This document shows positions 25,116 to 38,913 of a stretch of DNA of 64,000 nucleotides, piece by piece. The notes beneath the pieces were generated by a model. The model did no database searches. It saw only the letters and a list, made by a program, of their open reading frames with translations, and was not told the DNA's origin. This DNA comes from Onchocerca volvulus. Taxonomy: Eukaryota; Nematoda; Chromadorea; Rhabditida; Onchocercidae. Both the position numbers and the translations under genes were made by a program. Position 1 is the first letter of the stretch. Every line of letters starts with the position of its first letter. Location of the stretch: the NCBI GenBank assembly GCA_000499405.2, contig HG738140.1, forward strand, positions 7,963,560-8,027,559. The letters are read 5' to 3'.

Positions 25116-28100
25116 ATTTATAAAACTCACCCAGAACTTTGAATATTGGTTTCGAACATTTTGTCCTATTTGCTTTTGTCAAAAATATGTTTAATTTCGT
25201 TTTATATATAAGAATTTCATTTTAAATTCTAACTAATTGCAGTCATCTGTGCATATCACCTAAGCTTAACAATAAAAATTGGTTCCAAAAGAAAAAATGC
25301 ACACTACTTAAAGAAACCACAAATTTTATTAGTGCAATAGCGTTGATGACAAAGCGAACGACTAAATAAAAACAAATGAAATGGCTTAGGGACTTGAAAA
25401 TATTTTTAATAACGTAAAATAGTTACGCAAAAAAATTTGTGGTTTTAGTTGGTGGTAGTGTAGAAGTACTATCATAAATAATGAGCAGCAAGTCCGCATT
25501 TTACTGCATTATTGTATAAAGGTGATTTATTGAAGCTTTTATTTTTGACGCTAATCGCTTTAATTTTTTATCGTTTGGGTACTTATGTGTCTATTCCTGG
25601 AGTTAATCTTCGCTACTGATGCTATAATCTCAAGCGGTTTGCAGATTTGATTTTTATTTCAAAGTTTTGGATTTTGAATCCGCCTTTTTCAAAGATTGGT
25701 TTTGTAAGGAAAATTGGCCATCGACTCCAAAATGATTTTTCGAATTATCGAAATAATTTTAATACGTTAAGATTTTTAACCCTCGGTCAAATTTTTCCCA
25801 TGATTTCTTAGTTGCTCTCATTTCCTTCTCATCTAACTTGGATGGCCTTTAATTTCAAGCTACATCTTAGAATTTCGCCAGTTGTGATATTGAAAAAGAT
25901 CGATTATATTTCTTCTTGTTTCTCTCATATGAAGTTTTATGTTGAATTTAATTATTGTTGCTTAATTTAAAATGGAAAAATATTTGATTTGAAACTGTAT
26001 TTCCAGACATGATAAATGCTTATTTAAACTGTATAAAACGATTCTATGAAGCATAATTTCCCGAATTTTAGCATAATGCTTTGATATTCATTTTATGGAT
26101 ATTACAAATTCATTTTATTCCAATCATTATTGCTTTGTCTTCGAGACATTAGAGAGAATCGATTATTTTAATAAAGAATATTCTGCAGAATATGAAAGCA
26201 TCTGGTGGTGTTGGGGAAAAAGATCTGATAGCTTGTAGTTTGATTGTAGTCTGGTTCGATTGGAGACTGCTTCTTGGTGTTGTGACTCCACTAGGTCAGG
26301 TCAACAGTAGTCTTTATTGGATTTATATGATATTATACACAAACATGGCATTTATATAAATAATAAAATGATTGAACTGCCGTTGATATGATACATGGTG
26401 TTGAGAGAACTGATCTCGTTGAAGACACTGATGATAATGACCCAAAAAGCTCTTTTTCACATGATAATACTTGATTTTGATTATGGATGGAGTCTTACAA
26501 TACATTAATCACACAAAGGATTGATTATCAAAACAAACGATAAGAGAGGCAGTCTCCTTTCAACATTTCTGACAGTTAACATAAATCTCAACATTTCACA
26601 TGATGCATGTAAGCTTTATTAGCAGATTTGAAAATGAGAGAAGGAAGGCATTGTACCAAAAATATAGATAACTGATTCATTTGTTTGTTTGAAAAATACG
26701 TATAAATTTCAATTATACGAAATATTTGGATTGTTTCGTTATGTTTATTTTATAAAATATTTTGGTTTTATTAACAGTGCTGATTTTGAGCATTGCATAC
26801 CTAACCAATTTACCACTCTATCTAAACATTATTTTTACTTTTTATATATGAAAAAATTGAAAAAAAGAAAATTGAAAAAAGACATAACATCGGAATAATC
26901 AGTGACAAACAAATTTAATCTGAACGGAACAGGTATTATCCTATCCATTGTAATAATGGTTCCAATCCATCAAAATTATCTCTCATATTTTAATTGCTCC
27001 TCTCATGCTTTTATTTATAGAGGTTATGGATCAGAACAAGTTTGTTCAGAGGTTCACAGTACATTCACAATAGCACCAGAAGCATCATCCCTTTTTCAAG
27101 ATGAAAGTGTAGATTACTAATGATTTCCAACTTTTTTTTGCATTACTTCTTTGGATAAGAATCTTCATTTTTACAAACATTTCGTGCTTCTTGAAGTTTG
27201 AAATTTTGTTACGGTCGGAAGTCTTGAAATTTCTCATGTTAAATTTAAGTCGAAGTGAAATAGATGGATTCTACTTTGTTGCCGTTTGAATTATTTGTTC
27301 GTTCCATCCAATTTTCATGTTTGATATGGGAAACAAAAAGTGTTTTAGACCAGACATATCTACACAGTGCTAAGCTTTTTTATAACATTTTAAACAAGTT
27401 GAGCAGAAATACCTCTTAAATTCGTTCAATTACATGATTTTTAAAATGCTGAAATTTGTAATTTTTGGAAAGTTATTACGATTATGGGATGATGAAAGTG
27501 GAATAGTTTTGTGTATAATATTAATGATTAAAATGCTGATTGTAACAGTAACATTATTTTATGCCTTTCGTTCTTGGTACTTGCATTTCTTCAACTTACT
27601 AAAATTTCAATTTTCAGTTATTCAAATCTTGCATTTATCACAAATTATCAGATGGAATGCTAATAACAATCAAAATGCTTATAATACATAGATATTTTAG
27701 TGCTAATTTTGAGCATTTTAAGCATTTTAGAAAGATTTTTAAACATTATTAAAATACTTTTCAGAATTAATTTTTTACAATTTTCTAATCGTAATCTACA
27801 ATTTTACAACTGCTGCAAAATTAAGTGTTCCTTACACATGAGAGCAATCATCTATCATTTTAATCTGCTCCTATTTCAGAGCGAAGTTATATTTAAAGAA
27901 GTAAACAAACAATATGCTTAACTTTGAGATTTTAAATTCAGTCTTCATATATTTATTAATTTGTGATGCACGTTTTTTTTATAGTAGCGAAATTGAAAAT
28001 GCTTCTTTTTTCTGTCACTGATTTGTTCACTTTCAATTTATTAAATGGATTGAAGTGATTATTAAGTAGTGAAAAATTAGAAGCAATGAAGTAAATGAAG

Positions 28101-28139
28101 AGTTCTGAGAAGCATGAAAATTTCATGTGTTTGATTTTA
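25116..28139. other. Intergenic region
   Basis: About 3 kb between the acyltransferase gene and the cotransporter gene. A hydrophobic ATG-started open frame at 27434-27691 (85 codons) and an exon-like stretch ending in a stop at 27120 were examined; neither has recognisable similarity or a convincing partner exon. The rest shows nothing beyond AT-rich sequence. Confidence 0.45.
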
Positions 28140-28153
28140 GACAGAACGAAAAA

Positions 28154-31100
28154 ATGGTGATGCAAATACATCCATCACTGGAAGAAGCTTCAACAAAAGC
28201 AAATAAAGGTGAACTTACCTATTATATGAACTAATAATTCAATCGTATCCATGTGAGATGTAGATCAAACTGCATACTTCAAAACCTTTTACAGAGCCAT
28301 TCGAAGTTAGATTCTACCATCGATAGAAACGTTGCGCAAAGTGCTTTAAATCTTGATGAATAATCAGTAAAAAAAGAACAAATTCAGATTTGAATAGGAT
28401 TTTAATAATTCAAGAATTTGAAATTGAATTTCCGATCTGATAATGACATTTTTTCAATCATACTTTCATTGTAAGATAAAAACGCTGATTGCCACTAAAT
28501 GTGATAAAACTGCTAATGAAGAATACAGTTAATATTGTATATCAAAAGAAAATACTACAAAGAAACTGACAGCAATTTGAATTGTTTAAAACCTATTATT
28601 CTCGTGGAGTTTTCGGTATTTGCTAAAGATATATTATTTCGTGATATCAGTTGTTGATTTGGAAGTTATGAACAGAAAAATTGAGTTTTCATTGTTAAAA
28701 AACAAATTTATAGATGTGAGTGAGGAAGATGAATTTAGTGGACAAACAAATTTCGTTAATGCCTTTACGAAACCAAAGCCGACGGAAAGAAATTCGAATG
28801 AAATGAAAAAAGTTCATATCTTGTTATTCTTTTCATCCAATTCATTTCATGTCTAGTGCATATCACTTTCAATTACATGGATCCTCTTGTGTTTAATGTT
28901 TTAAAATATATTCCCCATCAATTCAGAAAGTAACCCAAAAATCTATCGGGAAGTCCAGAATCAATCGGTCCAGAATCCAGATTCGGGGAGTTAAATCATA
29001 TTTCCCGTTTTTTGTTTATCCGAATTTCTTCAAAATAATTTTGATGTCAAATATTTCTCAAACAATAAGCTAAGATTATTAGGTCTTATTTCAGGCTAAT
29101 TTAGGAGTAATGTTTGGTGTATATTTACCAACAATCCAACATATTCTTGGAGTAACAATGTTTATACGGCTGGCATGGATAGTTGGAATAGCTGGTATAG
29201 TAGATACTATGATTTTACTACTACTTTGCTGTTTATGTGTAAGTATGATTAATTATGGCTTCAGAATTTTAATTTGATAACCAAAATACGAAATTCATAA
29301 AAATTGAAGTGATCTTGCAAGATATACAGAAACTATCAAAATTGTTTATTATTTTTTGGTATCAGTTATCTTGATTTTGAAGTATTTTTAATCATCGATA
29401 TTGATGCTTATGATGTTGAAAAAGAATCACAGAAAGATTCTGGCATGATATTTGGCCATTACGATAATGATATTTCATTAAATTTATCAAATTATTTGAA
29501 AGTTTGGATTATAGACACTGTTAACAAGCATTTCGTTATCAGCGGTAGCAACAAACGGCATTGTGGAAAGCGGAGGAGTTTATTTCATGATTTCAAGAAA
29601 CTTGGGAGCGGAATTTGGGACTGCTGTGGGTATTTTGTTTTATTTAGCGAATACGGTGGCATCATCGATGTATATAATTGGTGGAATTGAAGTGATGCTG
29701 GTAAAGTTCTCATGCAAATATGAAAAATTATCCTCTTTTTCTTTAGTTTAATCCATGTCCAGAAAGTTAAAACATGCTGCGTTATAAAATTTGGACATGA
29801 GCAATGCTTCAGTAATGAAGAAATGTTTTAATAATATTAAATGTATTTCATTGATTTCTTAATCAAACTACTGATTGATATTCATTACTTCGAGAAATGC
29901 AGATTTTTTTTTTTTTCTCAGAATAAAAGATCATGTACAGCGCTTCTTTCTGCTTGATTTGACTGATCAAATTTTTAAATTTTTTTCAGCTCTACATTTT
30001 CCCCTCTTTAACCATTGGTGATAACGATGCGCATTCCGACACCGGTTCGATTTTTTTAAGATATTAAATAATTAGTGGCAGTACGATATTCAATAATAAT
30101 CTGGAATCTTTTCTGGCTTTTTTAAAGTTTAAACATGTTTTTGAAATTTTAAGGCTTGTGGGAAATGATGTCACATAATTATCGTATTTACGGTTCAATA
30201 CTCCTTTTACTGGAAGTGATAATCGTAGCTATGGGTGTGCGCTTTGTACAGCTACTTGCACCGGTTCGATTTACTTAAAAATCAGTAGCAGTTTTTTGAG
30301 TTTTATAAACATTATCGTGAAAATTTTTGGAAAATTTTTTCCCTGAATTTCGATGACTTTAACTAAATTTTTTATGATCTAGTAGCGATTAAATCTGCTC
30401 TTTGTTCTGATTTTGCTCATAAATTTTATACTAAAATCTGCAGGTATCTCTACTTGGCGTAATTGTTTCTATATTGGCGTGCTTTGCCGGTGGAATCGAA
30501 AAAGCGATTCATCAAAGCGGTCAACAGTATGCTTTCATCAACTTTCTTCATTTCGCAGATTCCAAGACTAATTAATATTGCTACTCTTTAGCACAATGTC
30601 CCTTCATCTTTCGATCGAATATCAAATTATAGTGTATGTATGCTAAACGAACAACTTCTTCAGTCAAAAATATTTTTCCCGCATGGCGCCGACCTATCTA
30701 CACTTTGCCATCGATGTGTAAAATCTGAAGAGTATGTCTTATATATTTCTATTTTTTATCTTCCAAAAATTATCATAAGGACAAACTTCATTAACTGGTG
30801 ATTATTGTGATTACTTTGTGACTTGTAATTTGTTCAGTTCGTAGTTTTTCCAAATTTCAGTATATCGGATGACTTCTGCAACAGTACAACAGCATTGTTT
30901 TGCACACATTTCACCGCATCAACGTTAACATGCACCAATGCATTTCCTGGCATCAATGCACAAACTTTCGTCGGTAATTTTTCTTAAAATTCAAACGAAT
31001 GCAACTATGTTGTACACCGTAAGGTACTGCAGTTTCCATTAGCTTATATTTAAATTTTCTTCTTCGGATCCATTTCTTTTCACGTTTCGGAGCAGAATTG

Positions 31101-34100
31101 TTTGAAAAATATTTGAAGTTTTTTTTAGAAATTTCAACAAAAAAAAGAAAAGATTTGACAAATAAATCTGATTTAGATATCTCAGAACATTAACTGTAGG
31201 GCTTCTCTACGTACTCAGTGACTATTTGTAAGTGAAAAATAGCACTTTGAAATTTACGTTTTCTGATGTTTCGAGAAACTTTTAAAATCATCATTGGATT
31301 TTAGTATAATCTGCAGATAACACAAAACGAATGTATATGGAAGCGGGTGAATCTTATCCCGATGTAGCAGCTGATGATACCGGTCTAGAAGTTTCTCAGG
31401 ACTTTCGCACAAGCTTTTTCATCTTACTTGCTATCTATTTCCCAGCTGTTACCGGCATAATGACAGGAACAAATATGAGTGGTTAGTTTCTTCCATTATT
31501 TCATACATAAAATACTGGTATTTTAACTGTTTTTTAATGAAAGATAATAACTGAAGACATATTATACTGTAGTCTTTTTATATGCCGTATTACTGTAGTT
31601 TCTACACTGTGGCCTTCTTACTGTAATTTCTATTCAAACGCGAGTAAATTGTTTCCATGGAAGTATTAAAGCAACAAAAGTTTGTAATTAATGAAATGGA
31701 ATAACTGCTAATGCAATGTCCATTCTTTCATTCACTGCTTTCAAGTATTTCTCCCACCACGAAATATAGAAAGTACTGAACTGTGACAAATCTGCAACAC
31801 CTCTGAACACCACTGAAACCTCCAACACCTCCACCTACCAACACACCAACCTGACAATCTAAGCCCAAACTTTGGCGTGCAATGATTTTGCAATTTGTGC
31901 AGTATCACTGGCGAATAATGACGGTAATGTATAGTTTTCTGGGATGAACGTTATGAAAATGGCAATCTCATTTGCTCAGAATTGGAGTATATTATGGCTC
32001 TAGACAGCGAAACTTTCGTTTCTATACTTATGAGTCAGCAAATTCCGAAGAGATGCGAGTACCTTTGATGATTCCTTATTGATCCTTCTAAAACATCTCC
32101 CAGGCCTTTTCCTGAGATTTCCCGGAGGCTGCATTTTATTAGTCATACATAGTAATTGTATTTAATATCCTATTTGACATATCGACAATAGTTTAACATT
32201 GATAAATATATTGATTTTACATAATATCTAGAAGAAAAAGTACTAATTTAGTTCAAGAAATTCTCATATTTAATGCTTTCTAGAATAAATCTAGAAATTT
32301 GCTCTAATGCGTATTTGAAAAAAACAGGCAAGCTCAATGAATTAAATCTAAAGGAAGAAGCTAATTCTGCTATTTCAGAGCATAATGTTGCAAATAAAAA
32401 GGAAGAGCTCTATTTCCATAAATCCAGAGTATTACATTATTATAAATAACGCCAATGAACATCAGTCTACTCTTTTCTGAATACACTCGATGGAAAAGGA
32501 AAGGGAATAATGATAATTGGAAAGTATAGAATTTTAGGTGATTTGAAAGATCCGCAGAAGTCGATTCCATGTGGAACAATCGCCGCAACACTAACAACAA
32601 CCGCAATTTATTACGCATTAGCGTTACTATTTGGTGCCTCAATTACTGGACCGGTTTTACGTGACAAGTTATTTTTGTACTTATTTGATCAGTATTGCCG
32701 ATTCATACTCTCTCTAATGCTAATAATAATAAATTAACAAAGACAGATTTTTATAAACTAGAACTTAAAAAAAAAAACAGTGTGTTATAAAGTTTTTAAC
32801 TCGAAAATATTTTGCTTTCGCTATGAATATAATCTGAACAATACAAAATATTGATTTTTATGAATTAAATTAAGATTTAATCCATAAATTGCAGATATGG
32901 ACGAAGTTTGGATAGTTCGATGATTGTAGCACTTCTATCTTGGCCTTCACCGTGGATTGTCATTATTGGCTCCTTTCTATCCACATTTGGTGCTGCCTTA
33001 CAGTGTTTGTGCAGTACGAATCTTTGTTCTATTATTTTTAAAATTTTTAACTCGTTTCAGTGAATGGAATAATAGAAATTAATTAAGATATAAAGCTTTA
33101 TGTCTCCAAAATACTTCATTGGATTAGGTAAATACAGAACTAACATAATAATTTATAAAAGGCATTTATCAAGATGGAAACTTCTCAAATATTAATCTAT
33201 GAGCGCATGATCAATGTGATGATTATATATCGATTCTGAGAGGAAACTCATGTTGCCAGACATATTTCATAATCACCATAGGATGTTAGAGAATGAATTG
33301 AACGAGAGCAAAAAAAGAGAAATTTTGGAAAATTGAACAATGACAATTTGATCAGAGCGATATGTACTCTTTAAAGATCAAGAAGTGTTCGGACCGATCA
33401 AATTCAATGGACTTAAATATAATTATTTTTCTGAATTTCACTTATTTTTTACTTAGATTTTCTTAAAGTGATTAAACTTTTTAATACGTCGCATGAACAC
33501 ATAATATAAGCCAGGATTTCATATTTCTTCAGAAGGAACTTTTGATACTATTATAGGTGCACCACGTTTATTACAATCAATTGCTAAAGATGATGTTATA
33601 CCTGCATTGGCTCCGTTCTCCAAAGTTACGGGAACTAATGAACCATTTCTTGGGCAAGTGATTAATTAGCTATTAAGGCCGATTTTCAAAATCTTCCAGT
33701 GACATGTTAGCTTTGCATTACCAAGTATGGAGAATATCTAGAGATATAGTTAAAAATAATTTTTTGATAAATTGAATCAAAAATTAAATAATTTGCATGG
33801 AATCTTTACAGTATATTTTAAAATTCGTTTTTCTACGAATTTCTGATTTATTCTCAATTCCAGTTTACTGGTAACCGCATTCATAGCAGAATTTGCCATA
33901 TTGCTTGGCGCTGTGGATAGAATAGCTGAAATACTAGATTTTTTTTTCCTGATGTGTTATGCATTTGTGAATTTGATTTGTGCGCTTCATTCGTTGTTGA
34001 AAGTACCGAATTGGAGACCGCGATTTCGTTACTACCACTGGTACAATACTTCATTTTTCAGCATTATTTGATATAAGAAACTTCTGAGATAAGATCGAAT

Positions 34101-37100
34101 CAAAGAACTTGTAACAGGGAAATTGTACTTCATGAAAATTTATTGTAATTTTGCGAGTTTTACATTGAATCTCTCTTTCTCATGACTGTTCTTCATCACA
34201 CTGGTTCGACATTGTTTAATATTTATCTATGTTGAACGATTTTGAGATTGATTATCTTCATTTCCAGGTCATTATCATTGACTGGTGCAGCTCTATGTTT
34301 TTTCATAATGTTCGCATCACGTTGGCAGTATGCAGTATTTTCGATCATTTTGACTTTTGCTATCTACAAGTATGTGGAATGGAAAGGGTGAGGATAATTT
34401 ATACTAATCGTAAATAAGTGATCGATAAGAAAAAGATAAATGAATGATCAATGATCATCAGTAATTCTGCAAATTAAATCAGTCGTTTATCAAAAAAAAA
34501 AAAAAAAATTAAGATTTTGCAGGGCTAAGAAAGAATGGGGTGATGGAATACGAGGTTTGGCACTATCAACGGCACAGTATAGTTTGCTGAAAGTTGAGGA
34601 CAAGGATCCACATCCGAAAAATTGGCGGTAGGAGAGACAAAATATTCAAAATCAAAATTATAATATATATGAAAATAGATGTAAAACATGAAGAACATGA
34701 TAGTAATCAAACAAACTAGAAATAATAAACAAATAAAAGTCAAGAAATAAATAAACGAATAAATGAATACACAATGTAGAACATCAAAAAGGAATGATGT
34801 CTTGAACAGTTTATTTAATCACTTTTGAGGCCACAGTTGCTTGTTCTGGTATACGATATCTGGTCTAAGGATGTCATTGATAGGCGATATGTTAATTTAA
34901 TTAATTTGGCTGGACAGTTAAAAGCAGGTCGTGGTTTGGCTATTGTGGTGGCGCTCATAAAAGGTTCAATTTGCAGTCGTGATGATCAACAAAAAGCTGA
35001 AGAGGTGAAATCAATTCCTCAAGATTAAGATTATGTTATTAAAAGCAAGATTTTAAAATTAATTTTCCAACACGAAATCCAAGAGACACCAATTTTAAGG
35101 TGAAGGAAAGAATGCAGCAAGATATGTTGCGGGTTCAGTTGCGCGGTTTCAGCAAAACGCTACTTTTCGATGAAAATCAGGTGAAAATATAGAATAATTC
35201 TTCAATAAAAAAATTAAGTTCCTCAATAAAAAATTGAAAGAAATGTTAATCTATCATTTTATTTCTAAAATTTGGTTTCAGTGGATAAATATTCCGCGAT
35301 TTCATTTTTTAAACCTCCGAGATCCAAAAACGAAGACGAAATATGTCGGAATTTTTGAAAAGTTTATTTTTTTTAGAGTCTTCTAAACTCTTTTGTGTTA
35401 TAGTGTGAAAATAGATTTGTGAAGCAGTATATGGTGAGCAGCTTTTCAGATGGACGGATGCTTTACCACACTGTTCCAAAGTGTCGGTATTGGTGGTCTG
35501 AAACCGAATACTGTGTTGATGAACTGGCCTGAAAAGGAGGAGGAAAATGCAATCTTTGCGGGTATTTATGCTTTGCAGAATAAGATTTTGTATTTTATAT
35601 TCACATTTATTAATTTGTTGTAGAAAGCGATATGAAAAATTGTTACTTTAGAAAGAACAGTTTTTAGCTTATTTATAAAAAATATGAAAATATATGCGCG
35701 TTAAAATAAAAGAAAAAAGCCAAAAGCACTAAGTAGTCATATGTTATCTAAATTTTTTTTGGATTTAGTAGAGTTAATTGGAGCTGTAGCGAATGATCAT
35801 TGTATCATGTTGGCAAAAGGCATCACAATATTTCCATCATCCTCCAGTGGTCGTCTAACGGGTCATATAGATATCTGGTGGATTTCGCATGATGGAGATT
35901 TGCTTATGTTGACTGCATTTCTTCTCAAGCAACATAAGGTATCTTGTTTTAGAATTATCTTTTAATATCTCACTATTTAGTGCAGATTTATCCTTATATG
36001 TCATTTATGATACTATTTACTTGAATGTTATATTTAGTGACTCTGGGAATAAAAGCTGAGAAACATTTTGAATTCTGAATACTAATGATTCACTGATTGA
36101 ATAATGATTGTATAAATTGTATAAACTATGGTTGCCAGGTATGGCGGGGCTGTAAATTGAGAATATTCGCAATCGCTGAAATGCCGGAAAAGAATGTCGA
36201 ATTGAAAGCAATGCTGCAAAAATACATTTATATGTTACGAATCGATGCTACAGTTCTTGTAACTTTTTTCTTATTTTATCAGTTTACCATATTTCATTAA
36301 AGACAGCCATAAAAAATTGAAAAATCTGCAATCCAATTGCTCAGTAATTTCAAATTTCGAATTTTCGATTCTTCCTTTTTGGATATTCGTCTAATAAATT
36401 TTGTACTTTGCGAAACATTTAGATAGTGGATGCTAATATGAATCAAAAAGATGCATCTGAAACTTCGAATGAACAAGCTCGCAGTGCTGCTGCACTGATG
36501 GTTAAATTTATGCCTTTGTGAGAAAAGCTACTTTTAAATATTTTGAAAGCACAACTGCTCTCTAGTTGAACTAACCAGGAAAAAATAATATTTTTGTTAC
36601 TGGAAAGAGTAGTTGCAAAAACACCGCTAAACGTAAAGTGTTCCATTTTATCAATAAATGCTTTTGACTATGATCAAGCAAAAAAAAACCTAGAAAGGAA
36701 AGATTATTTTAACAATTAAAAATCTGCAAGAAAAAATTTTTAAATATATAAGTTTTTGAGAACAAAAAGTTATCACAAAATTTTTGCGGCTAAATAAAGA
36801 GAATTTTTTTCTATCTTCATAAATCCTAGTTGTTTCCAGATTACCATCAAAGGAAAAAAAACTAACTACAAAAGCCAAAAACTAGTTAAGGGTTAGCTTT
36901 TTTTTGCAGTTATTAAAATATTTCTTATAAGTCTGTATCTTCTCCATCTTATTATTAGTCATTCTTGAGTTATCTCTATTTTCTCATATGTATTCACCAT
37001 TTAATAAATTGTTTTATTTTGAAAAAGTTGATATTTTGACTTCATTACTTCCTTCCAGCGAAAAAATTATTTTGAAATCTACTGTGTTAAATAAATTAAA

Positions 37101-37869
37101 TGCAAATTTAGATGCTGCTAGTGAAAATAATGGAATACAAATAGAAACAACATTTACTCGGTAAGTGATCACGCACTAAATTTTTGAGTTCCAATATTTG
37201 TCCTGAAAATCATCCAGGAAAATGATTTCAAAAAATAAACATAATGTCTTCAGAAACGGTTCGCTTTTATTTTCAAAATACCGTTTATCGCTTTACAGTC
37301 AAGAAGAAAACGATTTTCATGACGATGAAAGCTGGGAGGTGGTTAAAAAATTCTTCAAGTTTGCAAAATAAATCTTTTTCATTAGTTGAGCGAAGAAAAT
37401 AACAATGAAATAAATAATTATACAATAATCATTCGAGAGAATCTACCAAATTGATTCAACTGGATATTAGGATTTTAATGTTTGGTTTTGAATAATTATG
37501 GCTTACTTATTTGTTGTTTTTTATCTTTTCGTTTCTTTGGTTATTGTCCGGAACTCATCCCGTCATATCGTAAAATTATTCGAAGCAGAGAAGCTATTGA
37601 AACGAAACGAAGAAATTTAGTTCAACTGTTTAATACTTTTCTTAATTATTTTCCAGGTAACTCTAGAAACAGTAAAACGTTTCAACGATATTATCGTGGA
37701 AAATTCGAACGATTCGCAATTGGTCCTTCTTAGTCTCCCTCATCCACCGATAAGTAAGGAGAAAATATTGTCGCACTATATGTCTTATATCGATGTACTT
37801 ACTCTGAATTTGAAACGAATTCTGTTCATTGGTGGCAGTGGTAAGGAAGTTGTTACAATTAATTCTTGA
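28154..37869 (+). CDS. kcc: K-Cl cotransporter (SLC12A4-7/KCC family)
   Basis: Twenty-five exons, the first at 28154-28208, the second at 28651-28811, the third at 29095-29238, the last at 37656-37869, join in phase to 1021 aa. KCCs move K+ and Cl- together out of cells and set cell volume and neuronal chloride. The TM1 motif is [20 protein letters not shown]; human KCC1 has Asn where His follows Gln. Next come [20 protein letters not shown] (TM3, with the ion-site Tyr), a large Cys-containing extracellular loop (about 30590-31380) and [20 protein letters not shown] (TM6, ion-site Pro and Thr kept). Then GAPRLLQ-type [30 protein letters not shown] and the cytosolic C-terminal domain ([47 protein letters not shown]) ending [11 protein letters not shown], like the vertebrate end. 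The intron after 33653 has a GC donor. The N-terminus is short, with a likely SL acceptor at 28140. Confidence 0.94.
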
Positions 37870-38303
37870 TGCGACAAGGTACTGATGGATGGAATGACTT
37901 TCATTTCTTTAAGTTTGAAAGCTCGCTTCTGTGATTACTTGTCACCTTTTTTTTTTTTTTTTTTTTTTTTTCTTTTGAAGGATTCGAAGCATTTTTTATC
38001 GTTTCTCTATTTTACTGCTTCTTGACAATACCTTCTAGATATTCACTATTTAGCATTACATCAAATTAATGCGGTTTTATTAGCGTGAACATAAAAAAGG
38101 AAAAGAGGAAAGTGGCCTGGGAAGTACTTATCTATATTGGATTCGATAAGTATTGAAACTGCAACAATAATAGTTTAATAAATTTTCGAATATTATTGTT
38201 CTTTCAAAATTATTAAATTACTAATGTTTATTTTAATTTGAAGGTCTTTATATATTATTAAATATTTTTTTTCAAGTTTTGATTCCATAATCATCATTTT
38301 CAT

Positions 38304-38321
38304 ATTGCTAGTAGAATCGTC

Positions 38322-38352
<31 letters not shown>

Positions 38353-38380
38353 TTATTGCTATTAGAATCGTCAAAATATA
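38304..38380. repeat. TA microsatellite flanked by a direct repeat
   Basis: A TA run (about 38331-38353) lies between two copies of a roughly 22-bp sequence, ATTGCTAGTAGAATCGTC at 38304 and ATTGCTATTAGAATCGTC at 38354, one mismatch in the part compared. This looks like slippage or unequal copying around the microsatellite. Confidence 0.85.
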
Positions 38381-38551
38381 TATTAGTTTAGAAATATTTC
38401 TAAACATCACAAATTAGAGTTTGAAATTTTGCAAATTAGTTCACTAACAGTTCTTGGAATAAAAGTTCATCATATTTGGGTTGGCATTAATTCCCAAGTA
38501 AATGTCCTCGAAAAGTTCATTCAACGAATTTACTGTGCATCAATTTTATAA

Positions 38552-38850
38552 GTATTACTAGTTGGATCTGGCCACGCTTCGCCTAACCAATCCAGCTAGT
38601 CTATGGAGACCGGCATGCTTTGCGTGTCCGGCTCCAACTAATCTATGTAAATAAAAATGTCAATGTTCATTTGTTCAAAATCTTAAACCTCCGAAAGTTC
38701 CTAAACACGCGCCTTTCTATATTAATTCAAAATCCTAGATATCGGAAAGTTCTTACCTATTGTTTTGAAATTCTGACACAACGTTGTATTTGAATACGCG
38801 CATGTTTTTATACACGCGTTGCTGTAGCTCAGTCTAATTAAGCGGGAAAA
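38552..38850 (+). repeat. Dispersed repeat, copy A
   Basis: One of four copies of a short repeat found between 38.5 and 43.4 kb. Its core (about 38755-38818) aligns with copy B at 43207-43265 and with minus-strand copies near 39660-39716 and 39927-39977. The 5' part holds an 11-bp inverted repeat with one mismatch (ACTAGTTGGAT and ATCCAGCTAGT) and a CCGGCATGC...GTCCGG hairpin. The A/T motif AATCTATGTAAATAAAAATG precedes the core. No coding capacity. Probably a non-autonomous transposable element; class not determined. Confidence 0.7.
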
Positions 38851-38877
38851 AAGAAAGAAGAAAGCATATGTTTCTAG

Positions 38878-38881
<4 letters not shown>

Positions 38882-38910
<29 letters not shown>
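38882..38910. repeat. Poly-A run (29 A)
   Basis: An uninterrupted run of 29 A lies about 40 bp beyond repeat copy A. It may be a retroposon tail or a simple homopolymer; no target-site duplication was recognised. Confidence 0.9.

Positions 38911-38913
<3 letters not shown>

Noticed and set aside
26902..27120. Open frame ending FTIAPEASSLFQDESVDY
   Set aside because: Starts at GTG; the last third could be an exon after TTTATAG but no partner exon in phase was found.
38820..38910. TAGCTCAGTCTAATTAAGCG followed by a poly-A run, resembling a tRNA-derived SINE
   Set aside because: No B box and no acceptor stem; the A-run is about 40 bp away and may be unrelated.
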